NCBI GenBank assembly: GCA_019359355.1
Contig: JAHHHM010000011.1
Location: 1-64,000, forward strand
Origin: Microcoleus vaginatus WJT46-NPBG5
Lineage (GTDB): Bacteria > Cyanobacteriota > Cyanobacteriia > Cyanobacteriales > Oscillatoriaceae
Reading direction: 5' to 3'
Length of the DNA: 64,000 bases
In this document: piece by piece, positions 56,201 to 64,000 of the stretch
Position numbering within the stretch: position 1 is the stretch's first letter
Layout of the letters: every line of letters starts with the position of its first letter
The notes under the pieces: generated by a model
Database searches by the model: none
What the model was told of the DNA's origin: nothing
What the model saw: only the letters and a program-made list of their open reading frames with translations
Made by a program: the position numbers and the translations under genes

Positions 56201-56965
56201 ATGAAAACACTGAATTTTCTGGTTTTAAGCAAAAAAGTAATCAGCATTGCCGGCACCGCCAGCGCTGCTCTCCTGCTCAGTCTTCCAGGGGCTGTTAGAG
56301 CAGAATCCGCCCCTACTGCACAACAGCCAACGAGTACTCCTACGCAGGAACAGCCAGAACTCACGCCTAGTTTAGAACGGCCTGATGACGCTCCTTCTAG
56401 TGAAGGAAGTGTTACCTCACCTGTTGAAGAACCACTGAACACCATGCCTGCTGGGGATCGGCCCTCGACCACACCGACTGGGGCACAGTCCGAAACCAGC
56501 CCTTCTGGGGAACGGCCTTCGGCCAGACCTTCTGGGGAACGGCCTTCGGCCAGACCTTCTGGGGAGCGGCCCATGACCAGACCTTCTGGGGAGCGGCCCA
56601 TGACCAGCCCTTCTGGGGAACGGCCCATGACCAGCCCTTCTGGGGAGCGGCCCATGACCAGCCCTTCTGGGGAACGGCCCATAACCATGCCTTCTGGGGA
56701 GCGGCCCATGACCAGCCCTTCTGGAGAACGGCCCATGACCATGCCTACTGGGGAAGAGTCTGAAACCATGCCTTCTGTAGAACGGCCCGCAACGACACCG
56801 TCTGTTGACCAGCCGACTACCATGCCTTCTGGAGACCGTCCCGCGACTATGCCTTCTGGAATGGAATCGGATGACAAGCCTTCCAGTGAAGGAAGTGTAA
56901 CTTCACCAACTGAAGAACCGGAAAACACCATGCCTTCTGAGGATAAGCCGGCTACCACGCGTTAG
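56201..56965 (+). CDS. Exported protein of nine-residue P-S-G-E-R-P repeats
   Basis: The 254-residue protein has a signal peptide (VISIAGTASAALLLSLPGA, cleavage after VRA near residue 35). The remainder is disordered and built from about fourteen nine-residue units, the best being PSGERPMTS, bounded by matching SSEGSVTSP-EEP-NTMP blocks on each side. It is rich in Pro, Ser, Thr, Glu and Arg with no cysteine, so likely a cell-surface or periplasmic flexible protein. A strong ggagg ribosome site (about 56188) supports this strand over the long mirror frame on the other strand. A terminator is 185 bp downstream. No homolog is recognised. Confidence 0.75.
   Translation: MKTLNFLVLSKKVISIAGTASAALLLSLPGAVRAESAPTAQQPTSTPTQEQPELTPSLERPDDAPSSEGSVTSPVEEPLNTMPAGDRPSTTPTGAQSETSPSGERPSARPSGERPSARPSGERPMTRPSGERPMTSPSGERPMTSPSGERPMTSPSGERPITMPSGERPMTSPSGERPMTMPTGEESETMPSVERPATTPSVDQPTTMPSGDRPATMPSGMESDDKPSSEGSVTSPTEEPENTMPSEDKPATTR
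56501..56743 (+). repeat. Nine tandem 27-bp units in the surface protein gene
   Basis: Units start with ccttctgggga-cggcc and repeat every 27 bases, nearly identical at DNA level; degenerate units extend to about 56878. Identity at nucleotide level implies recent expansion, and copy number may vary between strains. Confidence 0.85.
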
Positions 56966-57148
56966 ATAGCTGGTAACAGCGAGCGAAGCCAGCATCGTTC
57001 ACATCACTGAAAGCAGCCGGTTAAAACGCCATCAAAACGCACATTAAACTAAGCAAAAGCATCATTTATGTGTTCGGCCCGGTCATAGTGCCTTCTGAGA
57101 TGTAAAGCGACGAATTGGATTTTAAATAAATCGGTGAAATTAAATATA

Positions 57149-57185
57149 AACCCCGTCCTAAAATTATTAGGAACGGGGTTTTTTC
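57149..57185 (+). terminator. Rho-independent terminator
   Basis: Arms aaccccgt-cct and agg-a-acggggtt are followed by TTTTTT. It lies between convergent genes and may stop the repeat-protein transcript (plus) and, less strongly, the GNAT transcript (minus). Confidence 0.75.
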
Positions 57186-57191
57186 AGATTT

Positions 57192-57755
57192 TCACTTTAC
57201 CCATTCTTGCCTGAGAATCGAGTACATTTTTACATCGTGATAGATGCCTTTGGCAAATAGATGCTGTCGCAGTACGCCTTCAAATTTCATGCCGGCTTTT
57301 TCCATAACCCTTGCGGAAGCCGTATTTTCAACCATACATCTCCCTTCAATGCGATTTAGTTGCATTGTCAGAAAACCAAACCCCATCATCGCCCAGACAG
57401 CTTCCCTCATGTAACCGTTTCCCCAATACTTTTGGGACAAAACGTAACCAATTTCTCCCTGCGCACAATCTGGCCTCCACTCTGCAAACCCACAAGCGCC
57501 GATGAATTTCTTCCCGGCTTTTTCTACTATTCCCCAACAAGCTATTTCGTGTTGATTATATCCCTCAATCGTAGCCTTAAGAAAACGCTGGCTATCTTCA
57601 AGAGATTGATGAGGTTCCCAAGTCGTATATTTGGCAACCGCAGGAATAGAGGCGTATTCAAAGATATCTTCCACATCCTGCCAACCCATTTTTCGCAGCA
57701 GTAGCCGCTCAGTTTCTAACACCGGCAGTTCAGCCAAGACTTCCTTTATTTTCAC
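57192..57755 (-). CDS. GNAT acetyltransferase (RimJ/RimL type)
   Basis: The 187-residue protein has the GNAT fold for acetyl-CoA-dependent N-acetylation: LETERLLLRKMGWQDVEDIFEYAS at the start, IGYVLSQKYWGNGYMREAVWAMMGFGF (acetyl-CoA loop) and RCMVENTASARVMEKAGMKFEGVLRQ. The RimJ/RimL subgroup acetylates ribosomal proteins or small amines; the substrate here is unknown. It is a single gene. Confidence 0.9.
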   Translation of the reverse strand: MKIKEVLAELPVLETERLLLRKMGWQDVEDIFEYASIPAVAKYTTWEPHQSLEDSQRFLKATIEGYNQHEIACWGIVEKAGKKFIGACGFAEWRPDCAQGEIGYVLSQKYWGNGYMREAVWAMMGFGFLTMQLNRIEGRCMVENTASARVMEKAGMKFEGVLRQHLFAKGIYHDVKMYSILRQEWVK

Positions 57756-58098
57756 AGCTATTATAAATAATGTGAGATTTTTTGAGATTTTTTGATGTCT
57801 ACCTAGTTATTAAAAAATTATATCGGAAGAAAACAATGTGATTTTAAACCAAACAAATACCCCCAATCATATTACCCTCACAAGTCGGCCAGTTTCCAAG
57901 CTCCTAATTTCCTAATCTCGGCCAAAACCCTGTTAATTCACAGCAGTTAGCGCCGGCACGAGTTGAAGAGCTAAACTAATGTGAAGAGTTGTTCAGGTTC
58001 GCAACTTTGATGAAAACTTGGAACGAACAGTTAAAATTAACGTCAGAAATGTCAGAAAACTGCAATATATCCCGCGATAGAAGGGTGGAGAGGTATCA
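57756..58098. other. Intergenic, nothing identified
   Basis: No supported ORF or structure is seen; a short direct repeat tttttgagattttttgatg near 57778 only. Confidence 0.3.
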
Positions 58099-58704
58099 AT
58101 GAGTGCCCGGAATCGTAAAAACTTAATAAAAAAGCTTGCAAGCCTTATTGGAGTGATGAGTGCGAGTAGCTTCATTAGTTGGCCGGTAGTGGCGCAGTAT
58201 TATTACGGGCCAAGTTTTTTCACGCCCGGTGCTTATTTTCCCACGCGAGGGCCGCTAATTGGGCAATTTAAGCAGTTGGGTTTTAATAAATTAGCTGCTG
58301 CCCTCAATGAAACCCCAGAGATAGAAAAGACGCTGAACCAAGGAGGGCCATTTACAATTTTAGCGCCAACAGATGAAGCATTTGATGCGTTGCCGGCAGG
58401 AACGCTTGAGGAATTGATGAAGTCAAAAAACAAACAAAACCTGGCAAAACTGCTCTCTTATCATGTAATTGCCGGCACAGTAACGGAAGCCGATCTGGCA
58501 GCAGGGCAGGTGAAAACTGTGGAAGGCAGCCCAGTGAAACTTCAAGTGAATGCCACTGCTAATGAGTTATTGCTCAATGATGCCAAAGTAACAGATAATT
58601 CATTTAATATTAGGAATGGCAAAAACAACAACATCACATTCGTGGCGATTGACAAAGTCTTGATGCCACCTGATCTTCAACAATCAGCGCCGGCAACACC
58701 CTAA
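58099..58704 (+). CDS. Exported fasciclin (FAS1) domain protein
   Basis: The 201-residue protein has a signal peptide (cleavage after VVA near residue 32) and one FAS1 domain (about 52-192), with the H1 motif GGPFTILAPTDEAFDALP and H2 motif LLSYHVIAGTV. FAS1 domains mediate adhesion or surface interactions. A ggagagg ribosome site supports the ATG. A strong hairpin terminator follows. Confidence 0.92.
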   Translation: MSARNRKNLIKKLASLIGVMSASSFISWPVVAQYYYGPSFFTPGAYFPTRGPLIGQFKQLGFNKLAAALNETPEIEKTLNQGGPFTILAPTDEAFDALPAGTLEELMKSKNKQNLAKLLSYHVIAGTVTEADLAAGQVKTVEGSPVKLQVNATANELLLNDAKVTDNSFNIRNGKNNNITFVAIDKVLMPPDLQQSAPATP

Positions 58705-58746
58705 AACTTACCAAAATTTTTGATGGGCTAAGTTACAAAATTCCCA

Positions 58747-58797
58747 GATCGTCTTAATAAAGAAGCATTTTAACTTCTTTATTAAGACGATTCTTTT
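58747..58797. terminator. Long hairpin terminator between convergent genes
   Basis: Perfect 18-bp arms (58748-58765 and 58774-58791) with an 8-nt loop lie between the convergent FAS1 and DUF1400 genes, followed by tcttttg on the plus strand. Confidence 0.8.
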
Positions 58798-58839
58798 GCT
58801 ATGTAATGGCGGGATAACTTATCTCGAAAGGGAAATTTA

Positions 58840-59418
58840 TCAAGGGAAAATATTTGGCCAGTGCTGTAAAATTACCTGCAGTACATCACTAAATCGGCGC
58901 AGGTGGGCAGCAGCTTCGATGAGGCGATCTCCCTCTACTTGCACTTCAGGAGATGGATAGTTTTGAATAACTTCTAACAACGATATTTTCTTATCTTCCG
59001 TTGCCGACAGGATGATGGCGGAGCGCAAAGCTTGCCGGTTGGCGCTATCAGCTCGCGTGTGTACGACTTTCCCCAATTCATCTAGTAAAGCTTCACCAAA
59101 CGGGTGATTCAGGGCGCGATCTAAGAGCAAAAAATCAACCGCTACTTCTTCCGTTAAGGCATTGCGAGTAACTTCCGGGTCTTGTTTTGTCGCGTTGAAA
59201 ATATCTCGCAGGGAAGCAGAGATTTTCCCGGTTTCAGCGAAGGTTTTCATATCGCTGACGGGAACTGAAGCTTGAAAAACGCTGACTTTAATCAGCACTT
59301 TTTCAGCAGCGCTAACGTTGGTTGCCGGCACCATAATACCCCCACCCAAAAGCAAAAGGCTAGCGCTTGTTCCTAAAAATAATTGACGCTGCCGATGTAA
59401 AAAGTTTTTCCATTTCAT
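58840..59418 (-). CDS. Exported DUF1400 protein
   Basis: The 192-residue protein has a signal peptide (LFLGTSASLLLLGGGIMV, cleavage after VSA near residue 37) and a DUF1400 domain (PVSDMKTFAETGKISASLRD, NHPFGEALLDELGKVVHTR, ALRSAIILSA). In cyanobacteria this domain often precedes an alpha/beta-hydrolase; here the hydrolase part is absent and the protein ends after the domain. Function is unknown. Confidence 0.8.
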   Translation of the reverse strand: MKWKNFLHRQRQLFLGTSASLLLLGGGIMVPATNVSAAEKVLIKVSVFQASVPVSDMKTFAETGKISASLRDIFNATKQDPEVTRNALTEEVAVDFLLLDRALNHPFGEALLDELGKVVHTRADSANRQALRSAIILSATEDKKISLLEVIQNYPSPEVQVEGDRLIEAAAHLRRFSDVLQVILQHWPNIFP

Positions 59419-59445
59419 AGTATTTTAAGCGCTGTGTTTTTAATT

Positions 59446-59470
59446 GCTGAGTGCTGAGTGCTGAGTGGGG
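59446..59470. repeat. Short gagtgct heptad repeat
   Basis: Three gagtgct units followed by gagtgggg lie just upstream of the DUF1400 gene and 3' of the kinase gene. Confidence 0.7.
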
Positions 59471-59480
59471 AAGAAAGAAA

Positions 59481-61700
59481 TTAAAGCCCTAACTTCTGTT
59501 GTAGTTTAGAACGAGCTTCGATAGCCGGTGCGAATGTTGCATCCACTGCAATTGCTCGGTTATAAGCATTAAGGGCATCTTCATCTCGTTGCATTTCCTC
59601 TAGAGTCAAACCCCGATGAAACAAAGGAACCGGATCGTTTGGCTCAATCGATATCGCTTTGTCCAAGGCTGCTAGCGCTTGCTCGTTACGCTTAAGTTCC
59701 TTGAGCGCAATGCCTCGACCCACCCAAGATTTATGATCCTTACTTTCATATTTTATCGCTTTATCAAAAGAAGCGATCGCATCTTGAGTTCTCTGCAATT
59801 GCAAAAGTGCAAATCCTCGGTCTCTTAAAGCCGGATAAAAGTTATTTTGAATTTCGATAGCTTTGTCATAATCTTTGATAGCATCTTCGGAGCGCTGCAT
59901 TGCCATGAGTAAAGACCCTCGATTATGCCGGCTCAAATAAGATTTCGGCCTAATTTCCAGCGCTTTATCATAAGCTTTCAGGGCTTCTTCAGGTTTCTGG
60001 GCAAAAAATAATGTACTGCCTTTCCCCACCCAGGCGGGGAAAAAGTTTGGGTTAATTTGGATCGCACTGTCATAAGAAGCGAGCGCTTCTGTGGGACGCT
60101 GTAATTTCCCCAAGACGCGCCCCCGGTTAGTCAAAGTTTCTAAATCATTGGGATTTAATTTAATTTTGTCATTATAAGAAGCCAGCGCTTCTTCAAACGC
60201 TTTGCGTGATTCTTGAGGGCGTTGCAAATACTCTAGTGCTAAAGCTCGGTTTTCCCAAGATTTGGGGTCATTCGGCTGGATTTGTAGGGCTTTATTAAAG
60301 GAAGAAAGGGCATCTTGGTAACGCTTCAAACCAAGCAAGGCAATCCCGCGCCCATTCACGGCTTGAATATTATTACTAGAGAGTTCTAGCGCCTTGTCGT
60401 GGGCTTTGAGGGCTTCTTCGTAGCGTTGCAATAAATAAAGCGTTTCCCCTTGGTTGTTCCAGGCTTTAGGATCTTTTGGGTCAATTTGACTGGCTTTTTC
60501 GTAGGCTGCCAGCGCTGCCTCATAGCGTTCTAATAAAAAGAGAGCATCGCCGCGAATTTTCCAGGCTTTTGCCTCATTCGGGTTAGTTCTGAGAGATTTA
60601 TCAATCGTTGAAATCGCTTCTTCCGGTTGTTGCGCGTCGAGAAATTGATTGGCTTGAGCGAGATAATCGGTGGTGGGAAAAAACTTAAAAAATCCGACAA
60701 TTAAACCGGCAATCAGTCCTGGTATTAAGATGTACCACAACTTTTTAGAGCGCTGAAGGGGTGGAATTGAATGCACTGTTGCACTCGGTTGGGGCAGGGT
60801 TGAGCCGGCCGGCATTCTGGGCGCATCAATTGGCGCTGCTGGTTTGGGGTGAGAGGCAATGGTTGAAGCCATCGCAGAATTTTCCAGATCCTCAAGATCC
60901 GCGAGGGCTTCTTCAGCGGATTGGTAGCGATCTTTAAAGTGATAGCGCACCATTTTGTCGATAATGGCGGCTAGCTGATCGCTTACTTGGGCGTCATTGT
61001 GCCAAATAAGTTCGCCGTTTTGCGCGTCTTGCCGCAACCGGGAGGGAAGGATGCCGGTTAATGCTTGGATGGCGATCGCACCTAACGCATAGATGTCACT
61101 GTTGGGGCGCGGTTGTCCTCCCAACTGTTCGTTTGGCATATAGCCGGGAGTGCCAATGGCAACGGTAAAATTATCGTCCCCAGCTTGGGTACTCACTTGT
61201 TTGACTGCGCCAAAGTCGATTAAAACGATTTTGCCGTCTGAGTTGCGTCTGATTAAGTTGGACGGTTTAATATCGCGGTGGATGACATTCTGCCGATGGA
61301 CAAAGGCTAGGGTTGATAAAACATCACGCAATAAAACGATGACTTCTGCTTCACTTAAACGCTTACCGGCTTTGATTTCTTGGTTGAGCGGTTCCCCTTC
61401 TATACAATCCTGCACCAGGTAAAATTCTTGCTGTTCTTCAAAGTGAGCAAGCAGACGAGGGATCTGATCATGCCGGCCTAATTGATGCAGGACTGTTGCT
61501 TCGGTATCAAATAAACGTCTGGCAGTTTCTAATGTCAGCGGATCGGTTGTCTGCGGTTTGAGTTGTTTGACAACACAGCGCGGGTAGTCGGGTAGTTGCA
61601 AGTCTTGTGCGATGTAAGTCTGACCAAACGCCCCTCCTCCCAAGAAGCTGACAATTTTGTACCGTCCTGCCAGTATTTGTCCGAGTAAAAAAGAGTCCAT
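59481..61700 (-). CDS. Ser/Thr protein kinase with TPR repeats
   Basis: The 739-residue protein has a Hanks-type kinase domain (about 10-275): glycine loop FLGGGAFGQTYIA, catalytic HRDIKPSN, DFG in VLIDFGAVKQ and GTPGYMPNEQ activation loop. A transmembrane helix (about 325-345, LIPGLIAGLIVGFFKF) separates it from about eleven TPRs (ASQIDPKDPKAWNNQGETLY type) that extend outside or into the periplasm. It is a membrane receptor-like kinase of a class common in filamentous cyanobacteria. ATG 61700 begins the canonical MDSFLLGQILAGRYKIV; the frame continues to a TTG at 61751 that lacks a ribosome site. A related kinase gene begins beyond the right edge (see 63082). Confidence 0.92.
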   Translation of the reverse strand: MDSFLLGQILAGRYKIVSFLGGGAFGQTYIAQDLQLPDYPRCVVKQLKPQTTDPLTLETARRLFDTEATVLHQLGRHDQIPRLLAHFEEQQEFYLVQDCIEGEPLNQEIKAGKRLSEAEVIVLLRDVLSTLAFVHRQNVIHRDIKPSNLIRRNSDGKIVLIDFGAVKQVSTQAGDDNFTVAIGTPGYMPNEQLGGQPRPNSDIYALGAIAIQALTGILPSRLRQDAQNGELIWHNDAQVSDQLAAIIDKMVRYHFKDRYQSAEEALADLEDLENSAMASTIASHPKPAAPIDAPRMPAGSTLPQPSATVHSIPPLQRSKKLWYILIPGLIAGLIVGFFKFFPTTDYLAQANQFLDAQQPEEAISTIDKSLRTNPNEAKAWKIRGDALFLLERYEAALAAYEKASQIDPKDPKAWNNQGETLYLLQRYEEALKAHDKALELSSNNIQAVNGRGIALLGLKRYQDALSSFNKALQIQPNDPKSWENRALALEYLQRPQESRKAFEEALASYNDKIKLNPNDLETLTNRGRVLGKLQRPTEALASYDSAIQINPNFFPAWVGKGSTLFFAQKPEEALKAYDKALEIRPKSYLSRHNRGSLLMAMQRSEDAIKDYDKAIEIQNNFYPALRDRGFALLQLQRTQDAIASFDKAIKYESKDHKSWVGRGIALKELKRNEQALAALDKAISIEPNDPVPLFHRGLTLEEMQRDEDALNAYNRAIAVDATFAPAIEARSKLQQKLGL

Positions 61701-62037
61701 AGATATAGGGGTGAGAGCAATGGCAGCACACTCCGGGCAGCTATTTGCCACAATTTAGCTACCTGTAAATTTTCCGATCTCAAGGCCGGGATTTGGCGTT
61801 GCCCAATTGCTGCCGGCAGGGTCTACAGCCGGCAAGTTTTCGGCGATCAGCCTGAATTCGGGGCTTTGGGGCTGTCCCTATTTTGATTGAAAAATTTACT
61901 GGATGCAATTTAGCAAGTTTTTTGCGAGCCGGCACTATTCACTGTATCGTGAATTGTTCGGGTCTTAACCGGCTTTGGGGAGTTTGGCCGGCTGGGGCTT
62001 GCGTTGATTGCCGCTCACTTTCTCTGATTGCACAGAT
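61701..62037. other. Intergenic upstream of the kinase
   Basis: No supported gene is seen. A plus-strand frame at 61883-62134 overlaps the small gene at 62038 and has no coding signs. Confidence 0.3.
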
Positions 62038-62235
62038 TTATTCAGAATCTTTCTTTTTCACCTGCTTGCCGCGCCGGCTTGCCCAGTCTTCTGCTTTAGC
62101 AATCGCAATCGGAATGGCTTTGCCTTCTTCGTAGTCCTCTTCTAGCAAAGCATTGGCAATTTCAATCGCTTTTTCCCTCACTTCAGTGGTGAGGTTTTTC
62201 ATGGAATCGGGATAATTGTTTTTACTCCAAGGCAT
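62038..62235 (-). CDS. Small YdaT-like conserved protein
   Basis: The 65-residue protein begins MPWSKNNYPDSMKNL and contains VREKAIEIANALLEE, EGKAIPIAIAKAEDWA and a basic end. This is a widely conserved small-protein pattern (Bacillus YdaT-type) of unknown function, often stress-related. ATG 62235 has aagga upstream; the longer frame to 62277 is not supported. Confidence 0.75.
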   Translation of the reverse strand: MPWSKNNYPDSMKNLTTEVREKAIEIANALLEEDYEEGKAIPIAIAKAEDWASRRGKQVKKKDSE

Positions 62236-62372
62236 TGTTATCGCTTCCTTCGTTTCAAGGGAAAACAATTTTCTCAAAAAAATAAATCAGTTTGCTCTAA
62301 AAACAAACAATCCCCCAACGGCAAGCTGGAGGATTGAGACGAATTAAACCACCCATTGAAGATTTGAAGCAA

Positions 62373-62636
62373 TTACGCAGCGCGTTGAGTTACTAAACCC
62401 CAGATGAAGAGAAGGAGGATTGCGCCTAAAACTGCAAAAGCAATACTGGGGATTGATAGAGAAGCATAGCCTGCGCTTGTTCCCAAGAACATACTACCTA
62501 AATAACCACCAACAACTGCACCCAAAATCCCTAACGCTGTTGTTGCTAGAAATCCACCGCCTTGATGCCCTGGGTAAATGGCTTTTGCAAGTGCGCCGGC
62601 GATCAAACCTAAAACAACCCAAGCTAGAATTCCCAT
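62373..62636 (-). CDS. GlsB/YeaQ/YmgE-family membrane protein
   Basis: The 87-residue protein has three hydrophobic, glycine-rich helices (WVVLGLIAGALAKAI, GILGAVVGGYLGSMF, AFAVLGAILLLFIWGL). The family (transglycosylase-associated protein) is induced by stress in many bacteria; its role is not known. An aaggag ribosome site precedes the ATG. It is same-strand with the YdaT-like gene, 137 bp apart. Confidence 0.9.
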   Translation of the reverse strand: MGILAWVVLGLIAGALAKAIYPGHQGGGFLATTALGILGAVVGGYLGSMFLGTSAGYASLSIPSIAFAVLGAILLLFIWGLVTQRAA

Positions 62637-63081
62637 GTCATTTTCTCCTTGAAAGATAAACTCTTTTTTTCTTTGCGTCTTATCTTTCCTAAGAATATCA
62701 ATTGATTAATAGAGATTCCCTCTATCATAGGGAAGAAACACTAGGAATAGAAATTTTTGAGTTTGTTCGCTAGGCTTAATTTTTGTCAATCGGTCAAAAG
62801 ATAGATTAAAGGTTTGTATTTGTTAAAAATTCTGAGTAGTTGAGAATTTAAAGCAGTCTTCTATGGCTTTTATCTTAAACGCTTCAGCTCCTTTGTGGGA
62901 AGCGAGTTACCAAAAGTAGTAGTGTGTTTTAGGCAAGTATGCCGGCAGACTCAAGCGGCTCGGATCTGTTTCAGGATATCAGAGTTTTGCTGCTCGTCCG
63001 GTACCGCTCAAACGCTTGCAATTTGGTAGCTTGAGCCTGAATGCCGGCAAGCGAAAATCCTGAAGCATAAAACTGGAGAAT
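62637..63081. other. Intergenic, nothing identified
   Basis: AT-rich with no supported ORF, RNA gene or strong hairpin. Confidence 0.3.
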
Positions 63082-64000
63082 CTATATATACCATTCCAAC
63101 TTACTATGCACCTCGTTTCGGTTATCTAGGGCTAATTGAAAATCGGGCTTAAGTTGAATCGCTTGATTAAAGGAGGCAATGGCTTCAGGGTAGCGCTGCA
63201 AGTTATCTAACGCTACGCCTCGGTTATTCCAAGCTTGATAGTAATCTGGCTTGAGTTGAATCGCTTTGTCATAACAGGCAATGGCTTCTGAGTAGCGTTG
63301 CAAGTTATCAAACGCCAAGCCTCGGCTATTCCAAGCTTGAGGGTAATCTGGCTTGAGTTGAATCGCTTTGTCATAACAAGCAATGGCTTCTTCATAGCGC
63401 TGCAATTCCTCAAACGCCGAACCTCGATTAAACCAAGCTGCCTCAAAATCGGGCTTGATAGAAATCACTTGTTCATACGCAGCGATTGCCTCTTCGTAGC
63501 GCTGTAAACTAAAAAGCGCAAAGCCTCGGTTATTCCAAGCTTGATAGTAATCTGGCTTGAGTTGAATCGCTTTGTCTGAGGCAAAAATTGCTTCTTCGTA
63601 GCGCTGTAAACTAAAGAGTGCTCTGCTCCGGTTGTTCCAAACTTCAGGAAAGTTAGGTTTAATTTGAATAGCTTTGTCATACGATGTTAGTGCTTCGTGA
63701 TGCCGGCCTAATTCATAAAGTGCATTGCCGAGGGTATCCCAAGCTTCATAAAAATCAGATTTAATTGAAATTGCTTGCTCACAGGCAGCAATTGCTTCCT
63801 CATAACGTTTAGCTTGATACAGCACTTTGCTGTGTTTTAACCAAGCTTTGGCTTTATTGGGGACAATTGAAATGGGTGAAGTTTCCAAGCCGGCTAATGC
63901 TTGTAATGCCTCAGTTGCAGAGGGGTAGCGCTGCCGGAAGTCGTAACGCACCATTTTGTCTAAAATATCTGCCAGGTTTTCGCGCACCGGCACTAGGTTT
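63082..64000 (-). CDS. C-terminal part of a second kinase-TPR protein (5' end off window)
   Basis: The minus-strand frame is open to the window edge. Its first residues (LADILDKMVRYDFRQRYPSATEALQAL) equal the C-terminal end of the kinase domain of the gene at 59481 (LAAIIDKMVRYHFKDRYQSAEEAL). About seven TPRs follow, each of the form FxxLQRYEEAIAxYDKAIQLKPDYxxAWNNRG, very alike. No transmembrane helix lies between kinase and TPRs, unlike the neighbour. The two genes are probably paralogs. Confidence 0.85.
   Translation of the reverse strand, partial: NLVPVRENLADILDKMVRYDFRQRYPSATEALQALAGLETSPISIVPNKAKAWLKHSKVLYQAKRYEEAIAACEQAISIKSDFYEAWDTLGNALYELGRHHEALTSYDKAIQIKPNFPEVWNNRSRALFSLQRYEEAIFASDKAIQLKPDYYQAWNNRGFALFSLQRYEEAIAAYEQVISIKPDFEAAWFNRGSAFEELQRYEEAIACYDKAIQLKPDYPQAWNSRGLAFDNLQRYSEAIACYDKAIQLKPDYYQAWNNRGVALDNLQRYPEAIASFNQAIQLKPDFQLALDNRNEVHSKLEWYI

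Noticed and set aside
56155-56958. Long minus-strand frame (267 codons) of GMVMGRSPEG-type repeats
   Set aside because: It is the mirror of the 27-bp repeat gene. The plus strand has the ribosome site and signal peptide; the minus frame ends with no start context or domain.
61883-62134. Plus-strand 83-codon frame
   Set aside because: It overlaps the well-supported YdaT-like gene on the other strand and has no domain or ribosome site.

Overview
The window is chromosomal DNA from a cyanobacterium, probably a filamentous one (an Oscillatoriales/Microcoleus-like genome is my guess, not proven). The evidence is the sbtA-sbtB bicarbonate uptake pair, a Ycf66 protein, a DUF3110 protein, a DUF1400 protein, a carotenoid oxygenase, class III adenylate cyclases with GAF/PAS and CHASE2 sensors, Ser/Thr kinases fused to TPRs, a cyanobacterial TamB, some HIP1 octamers (gcgatcgc), and heptad-type short tandem repeats (STRR) between genes. 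The hexamer gccggc and its core ccggc are strikingly overrepresented, far more than HIP1. I found no rRNA, tRNA, CRISPR array or prophage.

Layout. 1-1280 is an insertion-sequence graveyard: a decayed IS630-type element lies between two transposase tails. 1861-4035 holds a sugar transporter and a Uma2 nuclease-fold protein. 4175-7036 is a NACHT STAND ATPase with a long pentapeptide-repeat tail; its 3' end is fused to a catalase remnant that keeps its terminator. 7501-10552 has a methyltransferase-HIT fusion and a MASE1 histidine kinase. 10754-12891 (minus) is an inorganic-carbon locus: Tat-exported beta carbonic anhydrase, sbtB, sbtA. 13312-15615 has a truncated WYL regulator and a GAF-PAS adenylate cyclase. 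16381-18254 has a papain-like protease with a very acidic tail, convergent with a TerB-like protein that also ends in an acidic run. 18504-19985 is thiC under a TPP riboswitch.

20295-30549 carries an exported small protein, carotenoid oxygenase, WD40 protein, CHASE2 adenylate cyclase, TPR protein, YbjQ and PEBP proteins, and a Tat-exported esterase. 30993-39882 has ileS, a very long Ycf66 protein with an internal duplication, an exported thioredoxin-like protein and gnd. 40248-42236 is a tandem array of small pentapeptide-repeat genes with a relic of a further copy. 42553-45142 is murQ with a TnpB-only IS605-type element inserted just upstream of its start, then a DUF3110 gene. 45267-52751 has an RTX-repeat protein and the 2101-residue TamB. 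52819-58704 has a small membrane protein, HerA-like ATPase, glutathione S-transferase, an exported protein built of nine-residue repeats, a GNAT acetyltransferase and a fasciclin protein. 58840-64000 has a DUF1400 protein, a kinase-TPR protein, two small stress-type proteins, and the 3' part of a second kinase-TPR gene that runs off the window.

Most genes are single transcription units with their own terminators. The clear functional grouping is sbtA-sbtB-carbonic anhydrase. The best candidates for undescribed biology are the NACHT-pentapeptide protein with its neighbours, the methyltransferase-HIT fusion lacking the usual catalytic histidine, the acidic-tail protease, and the pentapeptide cassette array.
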